Origin: J027 sp034437655
Lineage (GTDB): Bacteria; Chloroflexota; Anaerolineae; Aggregatilineales; J027
Reading direction: 5' to 3'
Assembly: GCA_034437655.1 (NCBI GenBank)
Contig: DAOTTU010000041.1
Location: forward strand, 1-64,000
DNA: 64,000 nt
How positions within the stretch are numbered: the stretch's first letter is position 1; the number at the start of each line of letters is the position of its first letter. Made by a program: the position numbers and the translations under genes. The notes under the pieces were generated by a model that saw only the letters and a program-made list of their open reading frames with translations, was not told where the DNA came from and did not search any database. Shown here in pieces: positions 25,688-33,020 of this stretch.

Positions 25688-26572
25688 TTAAGCCCTCACG
25701 CCAACCTGCGCCAGACTTATTTCCCACAACTTATCCTGTGCCGCGACATCGTTGGCAATCGGGTTAACGTCCTCACGTTTTTGCGGCGGGCCATAGTATG
25801 CCCCAGTAATGCTTGCTGCTTCAGGAGCTGTGGCCAGGTACACAGCCGGGGCTGCACCTTCCTCCGGCGTACTGCGGTTCATCAGGCGACGTACCGGAGC
25901 GGCTAACTTGTACATTAAGCCGTTGTTCTGGGAAAACCCGGTCACAACAGTACCCGGATGCACGGCATTCACAACAACGTTCGTGCCTTCCAACCGACGA
26001 GCCAGCGCAAAGGCGTGCAGTACATTGGCCAACTTGCTCTGGCTATATACGGCCCACCCGCTGCGCAGACCATCGCCTGTCGTTTCCCAGTTACCCTCAA
26101 ATTCGAGATTGTCCCAGTGCATTTCACCTTCCAGATGGGCAACGGATGACTGGTTCATGATACGCGCATTGCCATACGTTGCAGCCGTACGCTTCAGCAA
26201 GTCGAGCAACCCTTCAGTAAGCAAAAAGTAGTTCAGGTGGTTGAGCGCCCATGTCATCTCAATACCATCCACGCTGAGCTTACGTTCGGTGAACCAGGCC
26301 CCGGCATTGTTAATGAGTACGTCAAGTCGCTCAAGGTCCTGGTTGAGTTGTTCGGCAAGGCGATGAATGTCTTGCTGTGAAGAAAGGTCAGCAGCATAAT
26401 AACGCAATTTGGCGTTGCCCGTTGCCGCTTTGACCTCATCGACGGTCGCAGCACATTTTTCTGCGTTACGGCTGACGACGATAACCTCTGCACCTTTTGC
26501 AGCGATGGCGTGGGTAATAGCTTTACCAATACCATTGGTTGCACCTGTGACCAGAACTGTTTTGTTTTGCAT
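25688..26572 (-). CDS. SDR-family oxidoreductase, retinol-dehydrogenase-like
   Basis: A 294-residue classical SDR with TGATNGIGKAI (cofactor loop), INNAGAW, the catalytic YSQSK near residue 161 and NAVHPGTVVTG. It resembles the RDH11-14/WWOX-type branch, which is common in bacteria as general NADP-dependent dehydrogenases. I start at MQNKTVLVTGA, with GAGG about 11 bases upstream. It is divergent from a MerR regulator across a shared inverted repeat, a layout in which the regulator usually controls the SDR. Substrate unknown. Confidence 0.9.
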   Translation of the reverse strand: MQNKTVLVTGATNGIGKAITHAIAAKGAEVIVVSRNAEKCAATVDEVKAATGNAKLRYYAADLSSQQDIHRLAEQLNQDLERLDVLINNAGAWFTERKLSVDGIEMTWALNHLNYFLLTEGLLDLLKRTAATYGNARIMNQSSVAHLEGEMHWDNLEFEGNWETTGDGLRSGWAVYSQSKLANVLHAFALARRLEGTNVVVNAVHPGTVVTGFSQNNGLMYKLAAPVRRLMNRSTPEEGAAPAVYLATAPEAASITGAYYGPPQKREDVNPIANDVAAQDKLWEISLAQVGVRA

Positions 26573-26611
26573 CGTTTCTTTTCCTCTCATGCAGTCTTTG
26601 TGATTGATTAA

Positions 26612-26651
26612 TTGACCCGATGGTAAACTATGGGGTAAGCCCCCGGGTCAA
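26612..26651. promoter_or_regulatory. Face-to-face TTGACCCG elements between SDR and merR genes
   Basis: TTGACCCG at 26612-26619 and its exact inverted complement CGGGTCAA at 26644-26651 flank a 24-base centre with repeated GGTAAAC/GGGTAAG-type sequence. Each arm contains a TTGACC -35-like box pointing towards the other. MerR-type regulators bind dyads placed between -35 and -10 boxes, so this is a good candidate for the operator and overlapping promoters. The -10 boxes are not clear. Confidence 0.55.
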
Positions 26652-26679
26652 GTATTGCAAGTTGAGAGGTTGATAAGAG

Positions 26680-27030
26680 ATGTTAATCAGTGAATTGATG
26701 CAACGCACCCAGATTACGCGCGATACCGTGCGGCACTACAAAGACATCGGATTGTTGCACGACGCCCACTTTTGCCGCCGCACCAATGGGTACTATGACT
26801 ATAACGCTGGTGCTGTGGAGCGCATTGAATTTGTCAAACGGGCACAGCGGGCGGGCTTTACGTTGGCACAGATTGCAACGGTAGCTGACGAGTGGGAGAG
26901 TGATATGATGAGTATAGACGAAAAACGTCAGATTTTGCGCAAACAGTTGCAACAGATTGACGCGCAAATTCAGGAATTGCAACAATTACGTTGTGAAGTT
27001 GAATATAAACTCACGCTCGACTACATCTAG
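26680..27030 (+). CDS. MerR-family transcriptional regulator
   Basis: A 116-residue regulator with the MerR winged helix (ISELMQRTQITRDTVRHYKDIGLL), the wing (NGYYDY) and a C-terminal dimerisation coiled coil (about residues 80-110). There is no Cys-rich metal-binding tail, so it more likely senses an organic compound or acts with its helix as a redox-independent switch. It is divergent from the SDR gene, which it probably controls along with itself. Confidence 0.92.
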   Translation: MLISELMQRTQITRDTVRHYKDIGLLHDAHFCRRTNGYYDYNAGAVERIEFVKRAQRAGFTLAQIATVADEWESDMMSIDEKRQILRKQLQQIDAQIQELQQLRCEVEYKLTLDYI

Positions 27031-27125
27031 CAAGGCCGTTTTGTCTGGCAAACGCAACGGAGGTGCCATGATTTATGACGACACCCCCGCTGTTGCAATG
27101 AACCATATACCGTCAGACGTGTTCG

Positions 27126-28115
27126 CTAGCCGAGTAAATCTGCTACAGCTTCGCGTTCGGTCTGAAGTTCAGCTTCAGTCGCGTTGATCTTTTCCTGAGC
27201 ATAGTCGCTGATGTCGAGGTCAGGCACAATTTCCCATGAACCATCAGCCAGTGTGCGGATAGGGAACGAGAAAAACAGGTCATCGGCCACGCCATAGGGG
27301 TTCCCCGTAGACATCACCGCGACGCTGTGGAAATCACCGTCAGGTGTTGGCGTCAGCAGGCTTTTAACGGTGTCAATCGCCGCGTTGGCTGCGCTAGCCG
27401 CGGAACTCTTACCGCGTGCATCAATAATGGCTTTGCCGCGTTTCTGCACGGTTGTCAGGAACTCGTTTTCTAGCCAGCCACGATCACCAACCACTTGCTC
27501 GGCTGGTTCACCCCCGACAAGGGCATGTTCAAAGTTGGGGAACTGGGTTGCGCTATGATTGCCCCACACACCCATTCGCGTGACTTCCAGTGACAGCCGG
27601 CCGGTCCTGGAGGCAAGCTGGCTCTGGGCACGGTTCTGGTCAAGCCGGGTCATCGCGAACCAACGCTCGTCAGGAATATTGGGTGCGTTCTTGCGGGCGA
27701 CAAGACAGTTGGTGTTGCAGGGATTCCCGACAACCAGAATACGTACATCATCAGCAGCATGGTCGTTCAGGGCCTTACCCTGACTGACAAAAATTTGACC
27801 ATTGAGCGACAGCAGGTCTTTGCGTTCCATATCACCTGTGCGCGGGCGGCTGCCAACGAGCAGTGCCCAGTTAACGTCTTTAAAGGCTTCTTCGGGGTTA
27901 TCGGTGGCGACAATGCCATGCAGCAACGGGAAGGCGCAGTCATTCAGCTCCATCACCACCCCTTCCAGCGCATTCAACGCGGCCGGGATTTCCAGAATTT
28001 GCAGGATAAGGGGCTGGTCTTCGCCAAAGGTTTCACCATTGGCCAGACGAAACAGCAGGCTGTACCCAATTTGCCCGGCACCACCTGTCACTGCGACACG
28101 TATAGGGTCTTTCAC
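27126..28115 (-). CDS. mdh: Malate dehydrogenase
   Basis: A 329-residue NAD-dependent malate dehydrogenase of the cytosolic/type-2 branch. Features: VAVTGGAGQIGYSLLFRLA (cofactor loop), VGSRPRTGDMERKDLL with substrate arginines, VVGNPCNTN, MTRLDQNRA, and WGNHSATQFPNF with the catalytic His. It interconverts malate and oxaloacetate in the TCA cycle. The start is GTG at 28115 with AAGGAG 9 bases upstream. The usual LDHNRA is LDQNRA here. It stands alone and is divergent from the LarA-like gene. Confidence 0.94.
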   Translation of the reverse strand: MKDPIRVAVTGGAGQIGYSLLFRLANGETFGEDQPLILQILEIPAALNALEGVVMELNDCAFPLLHGIVATDNPEEAFKDVNWALLVGSRPRTGDMERKDLLSLNGQIFVSQGKALNDHAADDVRILVVGNPCNTNCLVARKNAPNIPDERWFAMTRLDQNRAQSQLASRTGRLSLEVTRMGVWGNHSATQFPNFEHALVGGEPAEQVVGDRGWLENEFLTTVQKRGKAIIDARGKSSAASAANAAIDTVKSLLTPTPDGDFHSVAVMSTGNPYGVADDLFFSFPIRTLADGSWEIVPDLDISDYAQEKINATEAELQTEREAVADLLG

Positions 28116-28278
28116 CGTAGATTACTCCTTAGTTGTGGTTGTATTGCATATACGGTTATACATTCATAGAGTTTAACCAGATTAAGCTAAAATCCAAAAG
28201 ACAACCACCCTTATTTCTGCTGCTCAATCGCTATTTGATCCCTTACCACACCCATCCATAAGCATAAGGACATAACCC

Positions 28279-29547
28279 ATGACCTACCGAATTCCCTATG
28301 GCGACACACACCTGACTTTCGACCTTCCCTGGACACACGTTGACGTTGCAACCCGGCCAGCGCAACCGTTGCGGCCCTTATCTGCTGATGAGATACAGCA
28401 GCGCCTCTCGGTTTTTGCGCAAGACATCGCAGCGACTGCACAACAAGACGACACTGAAGTTGTTATCGTCTTTACGGATGCCACCCGTGCCGCGCCTGAC
28501 GGTGTACTGGCTGCACCGCTCTTGCGTGCATTTCAAGCACATGGCGTCATGGTATCGCTATTATGTGCGGTGGGGATGCATCGCCCCTCTACCGAGCAGG
28601 AAAAGCGCGAGAAACTTGGCGATTGGATCATGGATAATTTCACAGTGCTAGACCATGACCCGGCGCAAGTTGTTGAGGTCGGCATGATAGATGGCGTACC
28701 GCTTGAAATCAATCCGGCGCTATTGAATAAAGTGGTGATTGGGTTGGGTGTGGTCGAGCCACATCAGTATGCCGGGTATAGCGGCGGTTATAAGACGTGT
28801 GTCATTGGCTGCGGTGGGGCAGAGACCATCGCCACAACGCACGGCCCGCGTTTCTTGCAACACCACGGCACACGACTCGCGAATGTTGAGAATAATCCAT
28901 TTCAGGATTTCGTACGCCGCGCCGGGGATAGCTTGCCCGGAACGCATTACGCAGTGAATGTGATTGTCGATGACGACGCGCAGATATTGGCCCTCGCAAC
29001 AGGCACACCACCACAGGTTCACGACAACCTGATTTCAAGGGGACGGCCCTATTTCGAAGTCCCTGTGCCACATGCACCGTATGATGTTGTGATTGCGGGG
29101 GTTGGTGCGCCCAAAGATGCCAATCTGTATCAGGCCTCGCGGGGTGCAACATACATCGGGCTGAGTGCTGCGCCTGTTGTTCGTGACGGTGGTGTGATTG
29201 TTTTGCCAGCGCGTTTAGCAGAAGGTGCCGGGGCCGGCCGGAGTGAGCTGAACATGTTCGAGGTGCTGCAACAATTTGGCCCAACGCCTGACTTGCGCCA
29301 ACATCTACTGGAAAATGGCTGCCGCCCCGGGGAGCAGCGAGCCTTTATGATTGCGCAGTTGTTGCAACGCTATCGATTGATTATCGTGAGCGCGGAACGC
29401 CAGGCAGCAACCGTCGTGCAGGCAGCCGGGCTGGAATTTGCGCCCTCGATGGAAGCCACAATTGACCTGATCGCACTGGAAAATCCGCGCACGCTGATTG
29501 TGCCGCACGCGATTAAGATGATTCCGGTTGCCATAGGCTCCACATAA
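28279..29547 (+). CDS. LarA-like (DUF2088) nickel-dependent racemase/epimerase family protein
   Basis: A 422-residue protein with the LarA-family pattern: FTDATRAAPDGV (compare DDxTRPTP), GMHRPST with the first catalytic His, and PHQYAGYSGGYKTCVIGCGG with the second His and the Lys that carries the pincer nickel cofactor in LarA. The fold has two domains. LarA proper racemises lactate; many relatives act on other 2-hydroxy acids. No cofactor genes (larB, larC, larE) lie nearby. An AAGGAC precedes the ATG. Its end overlaps the convergent Lgt-like gene by 35 bases. Confidence 0.85.
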   Translation: MTYRIPYGDTHLTFDLPWTHVDVATRPAQPLRPLSADEIQQRLSVFAQDIAATAQQDDTEVVIVFTDATRAAPDGVLAAPLLRAFQAHGVMVSLLCAVGMHRPSTEQEKREKLGDWIMDNFTVLDHDPAQVVEVGMIDGVPLEINPALLNKVVIGLGVVEPHQYAGYSGGYKTCVIGCGGAETIATTHGPRFLQHHGTRLANVENNPFQDFVRRAGDSLPGTHYAVNVIVDDDAQILALATGTPPQVHDNLISRGRPYFEVPVPHAPYDVVIAGVGAPKDANLYQASRGATYIGLSAAPVVRDGGVIVLPARLAEGAGAGRSELNMFEVLQQFGPTPDLRQHLLENGCRPGEQRAFMIAQLLQRYRLIIVSAERQAATVVQAAGLEFAPSMEATIDLIALENPRTLIVPHAIKMIPVAIGST

Positions 29548-30232
29548 ACGTACAGGCGATGAGCGTTCCCCATCCGCCAACCTGCACCAGCCGATAGTTG
29601 GCCAGCAGGGCCGGTTCTGCCAGAAGGAAGCCTACCAACAGCCATGTGACTGCCAGACCACCCGCCACAACCAGCATCTGGCTCCCTGCAAAGGGTCCTG
29701 GCAACCAGTACCACGCGGCTAGTGTTGCCATCCCACCGAAGGCTGCATAGAGTTGTACCGGGTGACGATCTTCGCTCCATAGGTCAATTGCCCACGGCAC
29801 ATCACTCGGCTGGCCAATGACATCGCCATTCGCCAGAAAGCCCAGCGGCACCAGTGTTAAGAAGACCCCGACGCCCGGTGCGAGGATGTCCAGCAACGTG
29901 CGCAACTGAATGCCCCGCCAGCGCGTGTAAATGACTGTAACCGCTATGCTGGCCAGTAGCCCCGCCTCAAGCGTCATCCCCTGCAAGTTCAATGCAAGGC
30001 TTTCGCCAGGATTATCCCGGTAGGCTTCCCAATGCAGCAGCACATAGGCAAACCGCGCACTGAGAACGCCGACGATCAAACTTAGCGTCAGGGCGTTACT
30101 CAGCGTTTCATCGCGGGCCTCGAAGTGAGAAGCCCGTCGCCGTGAGATTTCCGCTAACAGGAAGAAGCCAATCAGGTAAATGAGCGGCGCAGTTTGCAAA
30201 GCAGCCGGGCCGATGCTGATATGACGCAACAT
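29513..30232 (-). CDS. Lgt-like membrane protein with altered catalytic residues
   Basis: A 239-residue protein with about seven transmembrane helices. Its overall pattern follows prolipoprotein diacylglyceryl transferase: SARFAYVLLHWEAYRDNP, LQGMTLEAG, ANGDVIGQPSDVPWAI and HPVQLYAAF. By eye, residues that Lgt needs are changed: His of GxSFHGG is Glu, Arg of GRIGNFIN is Pro and the following Asn is Phe. It may therefore be an Lgt-fold protein with another role. It follows a TlpA-type thioredoxin gene by 14 bases, a pairing that suggests joint work in the envelope. Confidence 0.7.
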   Translation of the reverse strand: MLRHISIGPAALQTAPLIYLIGFFLLAEISRRRASHFEARDETLSNALTLSLIVGVLSARFAYVLLHWEAYRDNPGESLALNLQGMTLEAGLLASIAVTVIYTRWRGIQLRTLLDILAPGVGVFLTLVPLGFLANGDVIGQPSDVPWAIDLWSEDRHPVQLYAAFGGMATLAAWYWLPGPFAGSQMLVVAGGLAVTWLLVGFLLAEPALLANYRLVQVGGWGTLIACTFMWSLWQPESS

Positions 30233-30246
30233 ATTATGGGTTGCTC

Positions 30247-30774
30247 CTAGTCCAACAAGCGCAGGACATGGCTTTCGATGAAGCTAGAGGTCATCGGGCC
30301 GGCGTAGGTGTCTACCCGGATACGGCCGTCGCCATCAACAAAAAATGTGCTTGGATAGGCTTGCACTTCATACAACGCGGAAACAGCACGTCCCGGGTCC
30401 AGCAACACCGGGAAAGTAATGTCGTATTCATCCACAAAACCCTGCACTGTGGCGGGTGGTTCGTTGGCGTTGACAGCCAGAATCACCAATCCCTCGTCGG
30501 CATATTCGTCATGGATTTCTTGCAAGTCTGGCATTTCTTCGCGGCAGGGTGCGCACCACGTCGCCCAGAAATTGACAATAACCGTCTTACCTTGTAACTC
30601 GCTGAGGCTGTACGTCTCACCGTTGAGCGCAGTCAGGGTAAATTCAGGGGCCGGTGCGCCACGTCGGGGAGCAGGTTTTCCTACCAGGTCGTCAGGGTCT
30701 TCAACGCGCCCCAACCATACCAACCCACCACCCAGTAGAATAGCAACCATGAGGCCAATTAAAGATGCTCGCAT
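30247..30774 (-). CDS. TlpA/ResA-type thioredoxin-like protein
   Basis: A 175-residue membrane-anchored thioredoxin. One N-terminal helix (about residues 5-22) anchors it outside; the redoxin domain has VNFWATWCAPCREEMP with a CAPC active site and the cis-Pro in VQAYPSTFFVDGDG. ResA/TlpA proteins reduce disulfides in envelope proteins, often for cytochrome c maturation. The partner here is an Lgt-like membrane protein. No cytochrome c genes are adjacent. Confidence 0.93.
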   Translation of the reverse strand: MRASLIGLMVAILLGGGLVWLGRVEDPDDLVGKPAPRRGAPAPEFTLTALNGETYSLSELQGKTVIVNFWATWCAPCREEMPDLQEIHDEYADEGLVILAVNANEPPATVQGFVDEYDITFPVLLDPGRAVSALYEVQAYPSTFFVDGDGRIRVDTYAGPMTSSFIESHVLRLLD

Positions 30775-30795
30775 CAGGTTCTGGTACTCCGTTCA

Positions 30796-31752
30796 TTATG
30801 TTATTGAAATCTGCTGCGCAGTTTCCCACCGTGCGTTGGGTTTTGGTGTGCCATCAGGCTCAATAGCGAAGCGTTGCAGTTCACAGCCTGCCATTTCCCA
30901 GTCAGTTGGGGTGAAATGCTGTTGTAGGTGTGCAACCAACCGTGGAAACCGCCCCGCCGGGACATCGACCGACAGTGCAAGGCGTGGATGAAAAGTGGTG
31001 TTGGCTGTTGCTTCAACGGTGATAATTGACCCCAGGCTGGCGATCATGTGGCGATGGGCCGCCTGCAATTTATCCGTGGGGTGCAGTTTCCATCCGGCGC
31101 TGTAGGTGCGTTGTCCCTGTACAGCGGAATACACACTCGTCAGTTCTACCGTTAGCGGCAAATGTTTATTCGCCCAGGCACGGAGCAATTCCGTCACACC
31201 CGGTTCATCTCGCGTCTGGAAGGCAGCGTGCCACTGTAAATAGCCACGTACGACCTTTTTTTCCAGTTTGACCGCTTCCACTGCCGCTTGAATCATCTCT
31301 TGCACCGCTTCGGTGGGTTGCATGACGATTCGATAGCGGTACGTCGGCGGTGGCGGTGTGGGGGGTATCTCTGCAATAGCAGGTGTAGAGGCTTCAACGC
31401 CCTCAGTGTCCTCTACATCGTCTGTCGATACGTCAACCGTCACGACGTCAGCCTGTGGCGCTTCTTCCTCCGTCGATTGTGTCGATGCATCGTCAGTAGG
31501 TGCAGCAGCCTGATCCGGCGCAGGCACGTCATCATTGGGTGTAGATTGTGGTGTAGGTGATGCGGCGCTTCTTGCTTCCTCAGCGATGGGTGTCGTTGGT
31601 GGTATGACATCATCGGCGGCATCAGATTTTTCTTCGGGTGCAATTTCTTCGCCAAGACTCTCCAACAAAGATTGCGTCTGGTCATCAAGCGGGGTTTCGC
31701 CGTTGTTGTCGTCGGGTGCAGGCGGCGGGGTTGAGTTTGGGGTATCGCTCAT
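30796..31752 (-). CDS. Acidic-tailed protein with possible 2H-phosphoesterase-like C-terminus
   Basis: A 318-residue protein. Residues 1-140 are low-complexity and strongly acidic (Asp, Glu, Thr, Pro, Ala), probably disordered. Residues about 142-318 form a folded alpha/beta domain (YRYRIVMQPTEAVQEMI, HPRLALSVDVPAGRFPRLVAHLQQHF) that recalls the 2'-5' RNA ligase/2H phosphoesterase fold, though the two HxT/S motifs are not clean (WHAAF and FHPRLALS). I treat that as a weak lead. It starts 6 bases after the deacetylase stop on the same strand. Confidence 0.6.
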   Translation of the reverse strand: MSDTPNSTPPPAPDDNNGETPLDDQTQSLLESLGEEIAPEEKSDAADDVIPPTTPIAEEARSAASPTPQSTPNDDVPAPDQAAAPTDDASTQSTEEEAPQADVVTVDVSTDDVEDTEGVEASTPAIAEIPPTPPPPTYRYRIVMQPTEAVQEMIQAAVEAVKLEKKVVRGYLQWHAAFQTRDEPGVTELLRAWANKHLPLTVELTSVYSAVQGQRTYSAGWKLHPTDKLQAAHRHMIASLGSIITVEATANTTFHPRLALSVDVPAGRFPRLVAHLQQHFTPTDWEMAGCELQRFAIEPDGTPKPNARWETAQQISIT

Positions 31753-31758
31753 TGGAGG

Positions 31759-32622
31759 TTAGCCTTCCGTCTGCAAATCCGCATAGGTAATTAGCTGGAT
31801 GTCGTAGCGCTCGACAACTTCAAGCGTGGTTGGGTGCGTGAGTATGTCAAGTTCTTGCTGCCGCGCTTCAATTCGGGGGTGTGTGGGGTCAGGTGCCTGA
31901 CCGGGGTGACATAACAATTCGGTGACGGTATCGTCTGGCAACGTCACAAGGATGTTGAGCATGTCACCAAGCGCGGTATGTTCGCGGCCAAAACCAGACT
32001 CAAAGTTGGCTGGCATGTTCGGTGGTGTGGGGGCGTTGTCAATGACCTGACGCAACATAGGTAGCAACTGCGCAAAAAAGCCACGGTCAATATCAGGCAT
32101 GAACGACGCCAGATCATCAAGCATTTTGGCCTCATCACCGTAGGGGTGAAAGCGCCGCAGCGGGAGATTACCATGTTCATGCGCAAGCCGCAGCGTGGCT
32201 TCTAGCGCCAACGGGTGCAGATAGGCAACGTGATAGTGGCAATCCAGATGTGTTGGCAAGCGCCCCGCCAGCTCATGGAAGCGGTCAATTTGTGCAGCGA
32301 TTTCGGCGTAGAGTTCGTCGCCGTCAAACTGCATTGCAATTTGCAGCAACTCTTCCGGCGGGAAGAAGTTACCAGCCGCGTCAACCAGACTCGGCACTTC
32401 TGCCGGGTCAAGCACAGGACGCCCCGCACACAAATTTATGTGCAACCCCAACGCCAGTTCTGGTGCCTGTTCCAACGCAGCATGAATGCCTGCCTCGGCG
32501 TGCGGCATGTTGACCATCACTGTGCTAGAGGTAACAATACCTTCGTGGTGCGCTTTCAGAATTCCGACGTTGACTCCGGGTGTAAAGCCGAGGTCGTCGC
32601 CATTGACGATTAAACGCGGCAA
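31759..32622 (-). CDS. ChbG/HpnK (YdjC-like) family carbohydrate deacetylase
   Basis: A 287-residue TIM-barrel deacetylase of the YdjC family. Metal-site motifs are present: VNGDDLGFTPGVN (Asp pair), LGLHINL and THLDCHYHVAYLHP (His residues). Relatives remove acetyl from chitooligosaccharides or hopanoid-linked N-acetylglucosamine. The start is an uncommon TTG at 32622, supported by TTAGGAG 6 bases upstream and a stop codon just before that site. It lies 9 bases after the Rieske gene, so it may be at the tail of the SUF transcript. Confidence 0.9.
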   Translation of the reverse strand: MPRLIVNGDDLGFTPGVNVGILKAHHEGIVTSSTVMVNMPHAEAGIHAALEQAPELALGLHINLCAGRPVLDPAEVPSLVDAAGNFFPPEELLQIAMQFDGDELYAEIAAQIDRFHELAGRLPTHLDCHYHVAYLHPLALEATLRLAHEHGNLPLRRFHPYGDEAKMLDDLASFMPDIDRGFFAQLLPMLRQVIDNAPTPPNMPANFESGFGREHTALGDMLNILVTLPDDTVTELLCHPGQAPDPTHPRIEARQQELDILTHPTTLEVVERYDIQLITYADLQTEG

Positions 32623-32631
32623 ACGATGCTC

Positions 32632-32973
32632 CTAACTGAGTTTCAGCGGTTCCTGAACATTAATCTGTACATCATCACCTTCGAGCCGCACCGGGAAACG
32701 CTGCACGGGCACCGACGCCGGGAAGGTTTGCTTGCCCGTCTTTAGCTCAAAGGTTGCGCCGTGGCGATCACATTCAACGCGGGGGTTGTCGCCTTCTGCA
32801 TCCAGCAATTCGCCGCCTTCTGCCAGAGATTCGCCGTCATGGGTGCATTGATCTTCAACGGCGTAGAGATTGCCCGCTACATTGAAGACCGCGACCCAGA
32901 TATCATCAACTTCAACGATAATTCGTTCACCAGCCGGAAGTTCATTTTTGTTTGCTACCGTTACAAATGCCAA
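32632..32973 (-). CDS. Rieske [2Fe-2S] ferredoxin-like protein
   Basis: A 113-residue soluble Rieske protein of the NirD/dioxygenase-ferredoxin type. Cluster ligands are CTHDG (Cys, His) and CDRHGATF (Cys, His), with strands before and after as usual. It probably carries electrons. Small Rieske genes occur in SUF operons of several phyla, and this one lies 47 bases downstream of the M50 gene in such an operon. Confidence 0.92.
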   Translation of the reverse strand: MAFVTVANKNELPAGERIIVEVDDIWVAVFNVAGNLYAVEDQCTHDGESLAEGGELLDAEGDNPRVECDRHGATFELKTGKQTFPASVPVQRFPVRLEGDDVQINVQEPLKLS

Positions 32974-33020
32974 AGGAAAATTCTCCTGTTGTGGTTCAGA
33001 TAAAAGTTAGTGATTGCCAA

